From Maribacter sedimenticola (GTDB taxonomy: Bacteria; Bacteroidota; Bacteroidia; Flavobacteriales; Flavobacteriaceae), in the NCBI RefSeq assembly GCF_900188415.1, contig NZ_FZNV01000003.1, positions 372,001 to 436,000 on the forward strand: 64,000 nt of DNA, in the 5' to 3' direction. Position 1 is the first letter of the stretch, and each line of letters opens with the position of its first letter. The notes under the pieces were generated by a model. It worked only from the letters and a program-made list of their open reading frames with translations. It searched no databases and had not been told where the DNA came from. The translations under genes and the position numbers were made by a program. This document shows positions 21,085 through 28,732 of this stretch, one piece after another.

Positions 21085-21930
21085 ATGTTGGTAATCAAGA
21101 CCAAAAATGACCTGAGGGCAGAACTGGATAAAATTGACAAAGAGCAGAGTCTGGGCTTTGTACCTACAATGGGCGCACTTCATGAAGGGCATGTTTCCTT
21201 AATCGAAAGAGCGGCAGAAGAAAACAATTATATTGTTGTAAGTATTTTTGTAAACCCTACACAATTTAATAATAGTGAGGATTTGGAAAAATATCCTAAA
21301 ACTTTGGAAAATGATATTAACCTTATTGCTTCGGTAGCAGATGAAGCTATTGTGTTTGCACCTTCCGTTAGTGAAATCTACGAGAAAAATGTCATCCATA
21401 ACCTATATGATTTTGACGGATTGGATAAAGTAATGGAAGGTGAATTTAGAGACAACCATTTTAATGGAGTAGGTACCATAGTTGAAAAATTGCTTAGGCT
21501 AGTGTCTCCCAACAAAGCTTATTTTGGAGAAAAAGATTTTCAACAACTAAGGATCATTCAAAAAATGACAGAATTACAGCATTTACCCGTTGAAATACTA
21601 GGCTGTGAAATTGTACGTGAAAAAAACGGTTTGGCAATGAGCTCCCGAAATGAAAGGTTAAGCGATACAATACGACTAAAAGCGGCGTTCATTTACGAGA
21701 CGCTAAAAACCGCTAAACAAAAATTTGGCACAGAAAATGTTATAAGTATTAAGGATTGGGTCCATAAGGCCTTTGAGCAAAACGGTGATTTTCAGTTAGA
21801 ATATTTTGAAATAACCGATAGCGAAACCTTGACCCCGATCAAACAGAAAAGCAATAATATTAAATACAGGGCGTTTATTGCAGCCTATGCCGAAAATGTT
21901 AGGCTTATAGACAATTTAGCCCTTAATTAA
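21085..21930 (+). CDS. panC: Pantothenate synthetase
   Basis: A 281-residue enzyme joining pantoate and beta-alanine with ATP. The HIGH-like motif lies in 'VPTMGALHEGHVSLI' (about residues 26-40), 'VNPTQFNNSEDLEKYP' near 57-72, 'GEKDFQQL' near 148-155, and the KMSKS-like 'AMSSRNERL' near 184-192. It is the first gene of a plus-strand run with panD 13 bases downstream, so beta-alanine production and its use are coupled. Confidence 0.97.
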   Translation: MLVIKTKNDLRAELDKIDKEQSLGFVPTMGALHEGHVSLIERAAEENNYIVVSIFVNPTQFNNSEDLEKYPKTLENDINLIASVADEAIVFAPSVSEIYEKNVIHNLYDFDGLDKVMEGEFRDNHFNGVGTIVEKLLRLVSPNKAYFGEKDFQQLRIIQKMTELQHLPVEILGCEIVREKNGLAMSSRNERLSDTIRLKAAFIYETLKTAKQKFGTENVISIKDWVHKAFEQNGDFQLEYFEITDSETLTPIKQKSNNIKYRAFIAAYAENVRLIDNLALN

Positions 21931-21943
21931 CTAATTTCGTAAG

Positions 21944-22294
21944 ATGCAAGTACAAGTTGTAAAATCAAAGATACATAGAGTAAAAGTCACTGGTGCCGAC
22001 CTTAACTATATAGGCAGCATTACCATTGATGAGGACTTAATGGATGCCGCTAACATAATTAGGGGGGAAAAAGTACAAATTGTTAACAATAACAATGGTG
22101 AACGTCTTGAGACCTATGCAATACCAGGTCCTAGATCTAGTGGTGAAATAACATTGAACGGTGCGGCAGCAAGGAAAGTTGCCGTAGGAGACATCCTAAT
22201 TCTCATTACTTACGCTTGGATGGACATAGAAGCTGCCAAAAAATTTAATCCTTCATTGGTGTTCCCTAACGAAACAAACAACTTATTGAATTAA
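21944..22294 (+). CDS. panD: Aspartate 1-decarboxylase (pyruvoyl type) proenzyme
   Basis: A 116-residue proenzyme. The self-cleavage site is Gly24-Ser25 in 'YIGSITID', where Ser25 becomes the pyruvoyl group. '[18 protein letters not shown]' and '[17 protein letters not shown]' follow as in the family. It makes beta-alanine for PanC. It lies 13 bases after panC and 2 bases before a membrane protein gene. Confidence 0.97.
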   Translation: MQVQVVKSKIHRVKVTGADLNYIGSITIDEDLMDAANIIRGEKVQIVNNNNGERLETYAIPGPRSSGEITLNGAAARKVAVGDILILITYAWMDIEAAKKFNPSLVFPNETNNLLN

Positions 22295-22296
22295 AT

Positions 22297-23262
22297 TTGA
22301 CGACCGGTCTAAAACATAAATTAAAGATTATACTCCCAATTGCATTGGGAGTTTTTTTAGTTTGGTATTCCTATACCAATACTACTCCCGAAAATAGGTC
22401 GCAAATAGTATTCTATATTAAGGAAGCCGACCCCCTTTATGTCTTTCTTTCCGTGCTCATGGGTATTTTAGGCCATGTATCAAGAGCTATTAGATGGAAC
22501 TATCTTTTGGAGCCTCTTGGATATAAACCACGCATAAAGAACAATATACTGATTATACTCACCTCTTATTTTGCCAATCTTGGAATACCTAGAACTGGTG
22601 AGGTGCTAAGAGCTACAGCACTTACTACATATGAAAACGTACCCTTTGAAAAAGGATTTGGGACCATAGTCACGGAAAGGGTCATAGATGTAATCATGCT
22701 GTTGGCCATAGTTTTAATTACTTTTTTATTACAGACAGATATAATAATGTCCATGCTCATTGAGCGAGGCATTAATTTTACCGGCATCCTTTTATTACTT
22801 GGGGCAGGCATATTGTCCTTTGGAATATTTATTTTATTTATTAAAAAAAGCTCAACTGCCTTTGCCAAAAAAATAAAAATGTTCGTAAAAGGCCTTTTGG
22901 ATGGTGTTTTCAGCATTTTTAAGATGAAACATAAATGGTTGTTCATCTTTCATACATTATTTATTTGGGCTTGTTATATTGGCATGTTCTGGGTCATTAA
23001 ATTTACGCTTCCTGAAACCCTGCACCTCTCCCTTGGGCAATTATTGGTTGCATTTATTGCAGGTTCATTTGCCATGGCAACCACCAATGGCGGAATAGGT
23101 CTTTATCCTATTGCAGTAAGTAGTGCTTTGGCCATTTATGGCATAAGTGCTGTTTCCGGAGATGCATTTGGGTGGATCATCTGGATTGCCCAGACAATGA
23201 TGATAGTTGTTTTCGGTGCAATATCTTTTCTTCTATTACCGTTATTAAACAGAAACAAATAG
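22297..23262 (+). CDS. UPF0104/YbhN-like flippase-type membrane protein
   Basis: A 321-residue protein with 7-8 transmembrane segments of the lysylphosphatidylglycerol synthase TM-region family (UPF0104). Family features are 'HVSRAIRWNYLLEPLGYKP' (about 59-77), 'NLGIPRTGEVLRATAL' (about 94-109) and 'FGTIVTERVIDVIML' (about 119-133). The cytoplasmic aminoacyl-transferase part of MprF is absent. Family members are thought to move lipids, but the substrate is unknown here. The start is a TTG only 2 bases after the panD stop; no ATG exists before the first conserved region. Confidence 0.82.
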   Translation: MTTGLKHKLKIILPIALGVFLVWYSYTNTTPENRSQIVFYIKEADPLYVFLSVLMGILGHVSRAIRWNYLLEPLGYKPRIKNNILIILTSYFANLGIPRTGEVLRATALTTYENVPFEKGFGTIVTERVIDVIMLLAIVLITFLLQTDIIMSMLIERGINFTGILLLLGAGILSFGIFILFIKKSSTAFAKKIKMFVKGLLDGVFSIFKMKHKWLFIFHTLFIWACYIGMFWVIKFTLPETLHLSLGQLLVAFIAGSFAMATTNGGIGLYPIAVSSALAIYGISAVSGDAFGWIIWIAQTMMIVVFGAISFLLLPLLNRNK

Positions 23263-23288
23263 TACCAACTATTTAGAACTTGCCTTAT

Positions 23289-24431
23289 ATGCGTAATCTC
23301 ATTGTTGTATACGCGCTTTTTTTAAGTGTGATATCTTACTCCCAAGTCTCCCAGGAAATCTTTGAATCCTTTAAACTACAGGAAAGAAGGGACGTACATT
23401 ACTATTTTCCGGAAAACTTGGATGACACCAAAAAATATCCGCTTATTATAGTCTTGGATGGTGAATATCTGTTTGAACAAGTTGTGGCATCATCTAAATT
23501 TTATAGTCAATTCCACGGTATGCCCCAAAGTATCGTTGTTGGAATAAACCAAAGCGAAAACGAGCTTAGGTTTGAGGATTGTGCCTTTGACCCGGATAGT
23601 GGGCTCCCGTCTGAAAAAGGCAAAAGTTTTTATGAATTCATTGGCATGGAACTAATTCCATATTTGGACCTAAACTACAGTACCGCTCCTTTTAAAATGA
23701 TCGTTGGTTATGATATTACCGCCAATTTTGAAAACTATTGGCTTTTTAAGGATAATTCCATTTTTGATGCTTATATCTGTATTTCACCTACCCTTGCCCC
23801 TGAAATGGAAACAAGGGTGCCTATGAGACTGAATACATTTGACAACCAAATATTTTATCAATTGATCGTTGAAGGGGAACAGAACAAGGATACCAAAAAA
23901 ATAATGGCAATGGACCAGGGAATTAAGGCTTTGGAAAAAGAAACCTTGCACTATTATTTTGATGAATATAAAAACGCAGACCATATTTCCGTAGCCACTT
24001 ACGGAATAGGAAAATCTTTTGACAATATATTTGGCATGTTCAAGCCCATTAGCCCACAAGAATATAAAACCCAAATACTTACCAGTGAAGAACCGGTTTA
24101 TAATTATTTGGAAAAAAAGTATCAAAACATCGTGGATATATTCGGCTTTAGCAAACCCGTAGAATTAAATGATATTATGGCCATATATGCGGCCTCAAGA
24201 AAAAAAGAGGATTTTGAGTCCCTAAAACCCTTATCGGAACTTTGTAAAAAAGAATATCCTGAAACCATGCTCGGATTTTATTTTGAAGGGGAATATTATG
24301 AGCAGTTAGGTGAACCCAAAAAAGCATTAAGGACATTTGAAAAAGCTTTTCAAATGAAAGAAATAGATTTTTTAACTAAAGAAATGGCCCTTGAAAAAAT
24401 GGATGCCTTAAAAGCCGATTTCGGATTTTAA
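23289..24431 (+). CDS. Esterase-D-like alpha/beta hydrolase, apparently inactive, with C-terminal TPR-like tail
   Basis: About 380 residues with a signal peptide (about 1-18, ending 'SYSQ'). The fold is that of the putative esterase family (PF00756-like): 'KKYPLIIVLDGEYLFEQ' near 48-64 and a His in 'NADHISV' (His 232). The nucleophile elbow, normally GxSxG, reads 'VGYDITANF', so the serine position holds Asp 142. That suggests a pseudoenzyme or a changed chemistry. Residues about 285-380 look like a helical TPR-like repeat ('MLGFYFEGEYYEQLGEPKKA'). It follows the flippase-like gene by 26 bases. The ATG at 23289 fits the signal peptide better than the TTG at 23280. Confidence 0.75.
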   Translation: MRNLIVVYALFLSVISYSQVSQEIFESFKLQERRDVHYYFPENLDDTKKYPLIIVLDGEYLFEQVVASSKFYSQFHGMPQSIVVGINQSENELRFEDCAFDPDSGLPSEKGKSFYEFIGMELIPYLDLNYSTAPFKMIVGYDITANFENYWLFKDNSIFDAYICISPTLAPEMETRVPMRLNTFDNQIFYQLIVEGEQNKDTKKIMAMDQGIKALEKETLHYYFDEYKNADHISVATYGIGKSFDNIFGMFKPISPQEYKTQILTSEEPVYNYLEKKYQNIVDIFGFSKPVELNDIMAIYAASRKKEDFESLKPLSELCKKEYPETMLGFYFEGEYYEQLGEPKKALRTFEKAFQMKEIDFLTKEMALEKMDALKADFGF

Positions 24432-24474
24432 TAAATTAAAAAGCTAGTTCCCAAATTAGCCAAACCTACTTATT

Positions 24475-24645
24475 ATGATTAAAATCAATGCAATGTATTT
24501 TGTATTCTCTGGAGTACTATTTACTTATTTTGGATTAAAAGGAGAATTTGTTTTACCCTATAACGGAATTGCCCTATTTATGGCCTGGGCCTCTTTCTTT
24601 TTAGCATTTAGCGCCCATAAAAAAGAACGTTCCGGTAATAATTAA
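24475..24645 (+). CDS. Small two-helix membrane protein
   Basis: A 56-residue ORF starting with ATG (MIKINAMYFVFSGVLF) and ending in a charged tail 'HKKERSGNN'. Two hydrophobic segments (about residues 6-22 and 30-47) are joined by a short loop 'LKGEFVLPYNG'. It lies 43 bases after the esterase-like gene and 74 bases before radA on the same strand. The hydrophobic pattern and positive C-terminus look like a real small membrane protein; I do not recognise a family. Confidence 0.6.
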   Translation: MIKINAMYFVFSGVLFTYFGLKGEFVLPYNGIALFMAWASFFLAFSAHKKERSGNN

Positions 24646-24719
24646 TTCAAAACCAATTTTAAAACTTTAGCACTTTATAAACTTCTTGCTACCTTTAACC
24701 CGCACGGTAAATATTAAAG

Positions 24720-26081
24720 ATGGCAAAAGTAAAAACTGCATTTTTTTGTCAAAATTGCGGAACTCAATATGCAAAATGGGTAGGGCAATGTTCTGCTTGT
24801 AAACAATGGAACACAGTTGTAGAAGAAGTGGTCCAAAAAGAGGAAAAAACCACATGGAAAACCAATACTCCTGCTAATAAAAGAGTTTCTAAACCATTAT
24901 TGGTCAATGAAATAAGTATTGAAAAAGAAGTGCGTTTAAACACTTTTGACCTAGAGTTCAACAGAGTTCTTGGAGGTGGCCTGGTACCTGGTGCATTAGT
25001 ACTATTAGGCGGGGAACCCGGTGTTGGAAAAAGCACTTTACTTCTACAAATTGCCTTAAAATTACCGTACAAAACTTTATATGTCTCTGGCGAAGAAAGT
25101 CAAAAGCAAATTAAAATGCGAGCAGATAGGATTTTTCCCAATAGTGAAACATGCCTAATCCTTACCGAAACCAAGACGCAAAATATTTTTAAGCAAATTG
25201 AAGCCACTGCACCTGATATTGTAGTCATAGATTCCATACAGACCCTACATACGGACTATATTGAATCTGCCGCCGGTAGCATATCCCAAATACGTGAATG
25301 TACTGCTGAACTTATAAAATTTGCCAAAGAAACGAACACCCCTGTAATCCTTATCGGGCATATTACGAAGGATGGTTCCATTGCCGGTCCAAAAATTTTG
25401 GAACATATGGTAGATACCGTCTTACAGTTTGAGGGAGACCGTAACTATGTCTACAGAATACTTAGATCTTTAAAAAATAGATTTGGTTCTACCGCTGAAC
25501 TTGGAATTTATGAAATGCAGGGCAGTGGTTTAAGAGAGGTCAATAATCCTTCTGAGGTCTTGATATCTAAAAACGAAGAAGGACTTAGCGGAACGGCAAT
25601 TGCATCAACCGTTGAGGGCATGCGACCTTTATTGATAGAAATCCAGGCATTGGTGAGCACCGCAGTTTATGGCACACCACAACGTTCTACCACCGGATAC
25701 AATGCTAAACGCTTAAATATGCTTTTGGCCGTATTGGAAAAACGTGCCGGCTTTAGGCTTGGGGCTAAAGATGTATTCCTTAATATTACAGGAGGTATTT
25801 CCGTAGATGATCCGGCTATAGACCTAGCTGTTGTTGCAGCCATACTTTCCAGTAACGAAGATATACCAATTGCAAAGGGCGTATGTTTTGCCGCAGAAGT
25901 TGGTCTGGCCGGGGAAATTAGACCTGTTCAACGTGTGGAACAACGTATAACAGAGGCAGAAAAACTAGGTTACACCACTATTATAGTTTCCAAAAACAAT
26001 AAAATTGGACTTAAGTCAACAACAATCAAGGTACTTATGGCCTCAAAAATTGAAGAGGTGGTACGTCATTTGTTCGGTTAA
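24720..26081 (+). CDS. radA: DNA repair protein RadA
   Basis: A 453-residue protein with all RadA marks: an N-terminal C4 zinc finger ('CQNCGTQYAKWVGQCSACKQW' type, cysteines about 10, 13, 27 and 30), Walker A 'GGEPGVGKSTLLLQIA' near 97-112, the RadA 'KNRFG' motif near 258, and a Lon-like C-terminal domain ('AKGVCFAAEVGLAGEIRPV'). It helps branch migration during recombination. It is the last gene of the plus-strand run and its stop overlaps by 3-4 bases the stop of a 35-residue ORF on the other strand. Confidence 0.97.
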   Translation: MAKVKTAFFCQNCGTQYAKWVGQCSACKQWNTVVEEVVQKEEKTTWKTNTPANKRVSKPLLVNEISIEKEVRLNTFDLEFNRVLGGGLVPGALVLLGGEPGVGKSTLLLQIALKLPYKTLYVSGEESQKQIKMRADRIFPNSETCLILTETKTQNIFKQIEATAPDIVVIDSIQTLHTDYIESAAGSISQIRECTAELIKFAKETNTPVILIGHITKDGSIAGPKILEHMVDTVLQFEGDRNYVYRILRSLKNRFGSTAELGIYEMQGSGLREVNNPSEVLISKNEEGLSGTAIASTVEGMRPLLIEIQALVSTAVYGTPQRSTTGYNAKRLNMLLAVLEKRAGFRLGAKDVFLNITGGISVDDPAIDLAVVAAILSSNEDIPIAKGVCFAAEVGLAGEIRPVQRVEQRITEAEKLGYTTIIVSKNNKIGLKSTTIKVLMASKIEEVVRHLFG

Positions 26082-26185
26082 CGTTTATCACGCATTATCC
26101 TGGCAAAAACCATAATAACTATAATAACGGCGGCAATAACTATAATCTGCCAGAATCCTACTTTTAAAAAAATATGCTCAATCAT
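26078..26185 (-). CDS. 35-residue single-span membrane peptide coupled to an aldo/keto reductase
   Basis: A small ORF reading MIEHIFLKVGFWQIIVIA at the start, then a continuous hydrophobic helix and a basic end 'RIMRDKR' (positive-inside). Its ATG follows directly on the TAG of the aldo/keto reductase (TAGATG), the classical layout for re-initiation. Its stop overlaps the radA stop on the opposite strand. No family recognised; it could be a regulatory or membrane-anchor peptide. Confidence 0.5.
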   Translation of the reverse strand: MIEHIFLKVGFWQIIVIAAVIIVIMVFARIMRDKR

Positions 26186-27226
26186 CTATGGTGCCGGATT
26201 TGGAATACTTTCATGAATAGCTTCAATTTCATCTATTATTTCATTGGATAGCGCTACTTCTATACTTCCAATATTTTCTTCTAATTGACGCATTGTTGTA
26301 GCTCCAATAATAGTACTGGTGACAAAACGCCTTGAATTCACGAAAGCCAATGACATTTGAGCCAGTGTAAGTCCGTTGGACTGGGCTAGTTCGTAATATT
26401 TCTTCGTTGCTTTAGATGCGGTTTCACCAACATATCTATTGTACTGAGGAAAACGTTCCAATCGTGACCCTTTGGGCAGACGGTCCCCTAAATATTTTCC
26501 ACTTAAAGCTCCAAAACCCAATGGAGAATATGCCAACAAACCTATTTGTTCCCGTGCGGATATTTCTGCCATACCCACTTCATACAACCTGTTCAACAAG
26601 CTATAAGGATTTTGCACCGTAATCATTCTAGGTAAGGTACCATGAACCTTGCTTTCCTCTAAATAGCGCATGGTTCCCCATGGTGTTTCATTGGATACCC
26701 CCACGTGCCTGACCTTACCTTCACGAACCAAGTCCCTTAAGGTCTCCAATATCTGGTGTATGTTATCTTCCCAATGATCGGTAATATCATGCTTATACCC
26801 TCTTTTTCCAAAATAATTGGTCGTACGTTCAGGCCAGTGTAACTGATATAAATCAATATAATCGGTTCCTAATCGCTGCAGACTTCCTTCGACCGCTTCT
26901 ATAATAGAATCTCTTGTGAACCCCGTAGTTCTTATAAATTTTGACATTTCTGCCCTTCCGGCAATCTTACTTGCAAGAACTATATCTTCTCTATTACCTC
27001 TTTTCTTAAACCAGCTCCCAATAATTTTCTCGGTAACCGCATATCTATCTTTATGGGCCGGAATGGGGTAAAGCTCTGCAGTATCAAAAAAATTGACTCC
27101 TTGTTCTACAGCAAAATCCATTTGTTCATGTCCTTCGGCCTCTGTATTTTGATTGCCCCATGTCATGGTTCCCAAACAAATTTTACTTACTTCAATATCT
27201 GTGTGTGGTAAATTGGTGTAGATCAT
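26186..27226 (-). CDS. Aldo/keto reductase (Tas-like)
   Basis: A 346-residue NADPH-dependent oxidoreductase with a TIM-barrel layout. The catalytic tetrad is visible: Asp in 'FFDTAELYP' together with its Tyr (about residues 47-54), Lys in 'VLASKIAG' (about 85) and His in 'YQLHWPERT' (about 130). The cofactor-binding end is 'STIIGATTMRQLEENI' (about 307-322). The length and the 'LYPIPA' insertion fit the Tas/YghZ-like long-loop branch. The substrate is unknown. It is followed by the coupled 35-residue ORF. Confidence 0.9.
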   Translation of the reverse strand: MIYTNLPHTDIEVSKICLGTMTWGNQNTEAEGHEQMDFAVEQGVNFFDTAELYPIPAHKDRYAVTEKIIGSWFKKRGNREDIVLASKIAGRAEMSKFIRTTGFTRDSIIEAVEGSLQRLGTDYIDLYQLHWPERTTNYFGKRGYKHDITDHWEDNIHQILETLRDLVREGKVRHVGVSNETPWGTMRYLEESKVHGTLPRMITVQNPYSLLNRLYEVGMAEISAREQIGLLAYSPLGFGALSGKYLGDRLPKGSRLERFPQYNRYVGETASKATKKYYELAQSNGLTLAQMSLAFVNSRRFVTSTIIGATTMRQLEENIGSIEVALSNEIIDEIEAIHESIPNPAP

Positions 27227-27253
27227 TCAACTAAAAAATTTATCATTTTAATG

Positions 27254-27261
27254 CAAAGCTA
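27254..27261 (-). promoter_or_regulatory. Candidate -7 box of the aldo/keto reductase
   Basis: TAGCTTTG followed by C on the minus strand, a TAnnTTTG match 27 bases before the ATG. No clear -33 element. Confidence 0.4.
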
Positions 27262-27294
27262 GCAATTATATTGAGGGCACTTACCTCATTTCCC

Positions 27295-28059
27295 TTATCT
27301 ATCTAGCTCTATTAAAATAGGACAATGATCGCTATGCCTTGCTTCGGACAGAATTACGGACCTGGACAAACGATCTTTTAACGAATTGGCGACCATAGCA
27401 TAATCAAGGCGCCACCCTTTATTATTGTTCCTAGCATTGGCCCTATAGCTCCACCAGGTATAATGTTCCGGCTCCTCATTAAACTCCCTAAAACTATCTA
27501 CAAATCCGCTAGCAATAAAATTACCTATCCATTCACGCTCAACGGGTAAAAAACCGGAAACGTTCTTTAATCCTACTGGGTTATGGATATCCCTAGCTTC
27601 GTGACAAATATTGTAATCCCCCAAAACAATTAAATTTGGATGGGATTTCCTTAATTTATTTACATATTCCTGAAAATCATCCATATAGGTAAGTTTTAAA
27701 TCTAAGCGTTGGATATTGGTCCCCGAGGGTAAATACATACTCATAATAGAAATATCACCAAAATCAGCCCTAATATTTCTCCCTTCAAAATCCATATATT
27801 CTACACCTGTACCATAAACCACTGAATCCGGTTCGGTTTTCGAAAGTATGGCCACACCACTGTATCCTTTCTTTTGCGCGCTATACCAATAATTATATGA
27901 ATAACCCGCTTGCTCGAACAAGGATAGATCCAACTGCTCTTCATGCGCCTTGATCTCTTGTAGACAAACTACATCTGGCGAAACGGTCGTCAACCATTCT
28001 AAAAATCCTTTTTTTAAAGCGGCCCTAATTCCGTTTACATTATAGGATATAATTTTCAT
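27295..28059 (-). CDS. xth: Exodeoxyribonuclease III family protein
   Basis: A 254-residue AP-endonuclease/exonuclease of the EEP fold. It starts 'MKIISYNVNGIRAALKKG', with the metal-binding Glu in 'CLQEIKAHEEQ' (about 34), 'SGVAILSK' near 72, 'LGDYNICHEARDIHNP' near 150 and the catalytic His/Asp in 'ARHSDHCPI' at the end. It nicks DNA at abasic sites. A longer frame extends upstream to 28137, but the ATG at 28059 fits the family N-terminus exactly. Confidence 0.95.
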   Translation of the reverse strand: MKIISYNVNGIRAALKKGFLEWLTTVSPDVVCLQEIKAHEEQLDLSLFEQAGYSYNYWYSAQKKGYSGVAILSKTEPDSVVYGTGVEYMDFEGRNIRADFGDISIMSMYLPSGTNIQRLDLKLTYMDDFQEYVNKLRKSHPNLIVLGDYNICHEARDIHNPVGLKNVSGFLPVEREWIGNFIASGFVDSFREFNEEPEHYTWWSYRANARNNNKGWRLDYAMVANSLKDRLSRSVILSEARHSDHCPILIELDR

Positions 28060-28074
28060 TTCTATGTTTTGTTT

Positions 28075-28082
28075 CAAAAATA
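28075..28082 (-). promoter_or_regulatory. Candidate -7 box of xth
   Basis: TATTTTTG on the minus strand, 15 bases before the xth ATG. It supports the start at 28059, because the longer frame would include the promoter. Confidence 0.4.
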
Positions 28083-28184
28083 GAAAAGGATCGTAGATTT
28101 TAGGAATAAAAAACCCATTAAAAAACCCTAATTTCACGGTTTTGGAACATCATTTAAACCATTATGTACTACCAAAATAGAAAT

Positions 28185-28706
28185 ATGATGAAGTTTTTAG
28201 TATCCCTTACAGCAGTACTTTTTTCGATATCAATGGCCGGCCAAGCCTATTATAATGACTCTAACCGGCATGAAATAAAATTCAATGTTGGTCAGTTTCT
28301 TGTTACTTCCGTAATAGAAAGTTCATATGAATATTATTTAAACGAGGATACCAGTGTTGGTGGCACCCTTTATTTTAGTGGAGATGCTACCGCTTATAAT
28401 GGAAATTTTGGTATAGGCCCAAATGTTAGGGCCTATTTTGGTTACGCACCGCAAAGCGGTTTTTTTGCAGAAGTTTTTGGGTTGTACTATACTGGTGAAG
28501 ATGATGAAGCTTCCCAAAATTTAGGCGGAAGGGATTATGACTATGCCACTACCGCCATAGGTCTTGGAGCGGGTTCAAAATGGACTACAAGAAGCCAACG
28601 TTTCATTATTGAAATAAATGGTGGGCTAGGCAGAAATATAAACCCAGAAGATTTTCAGAGCGATTTTATGTTCAAAGCGGGACTGTCCCTAGGTTTTCGA
28701 TTTTAA
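28185..28706 (+). CDS. Small outer-membrane beta-barrel-like protein
   Basis: About 173 residues with a signal peptide ('MMKFLVSLTAVLFSISMAGQ') and alternating-hydrophobic strands rich in Gly and Tyr, ending 'FKAGLSLGFRF' with a terminal Phe as in outer-membrane barrels. An eight-stranded barrel of the OmpX/DUF3575 type is plausible, but no family motif is decisive. An earlier ATG at 28164 is in frame but would spoil the signal peptide. A TonB receptor follows 26 bases downstream with its own possible promoter. Confidence 0.65.
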   Translation: MMKFLVSLTAVLFSISMAGQAYYNDSNRHEIKFNVGQFLVTSVIESSYEYYLNEDTSVGGTLYFSGDATAYNGNFGIGPNVRAYFGYAPQSGFFAEVFGLYYTGEDDEASQNLGGRDYDYATTAIGLGAGSKWTTRSQRFIIEINGGLGRNINPEDFQSDFMFKAGLSLGFRF

Positions 28707-28710
28707 TAGG

Positions 28711-28718
28711 TATTTTTG
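28711..28718 (+). promoter_or_regulatory. Candidate -7 box of the TonB receptor at 28.7 kb
   Basis: TATTTTTG, a TAnnTTTG match, 4 bases after the stop of the barrel gene and 14 bases before the receptor ATG. It suggests the receptor may be transcribed on its own. Confidence 0.35.
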
Positions 28719-28732
28719 AGGTTTAAATCCCT

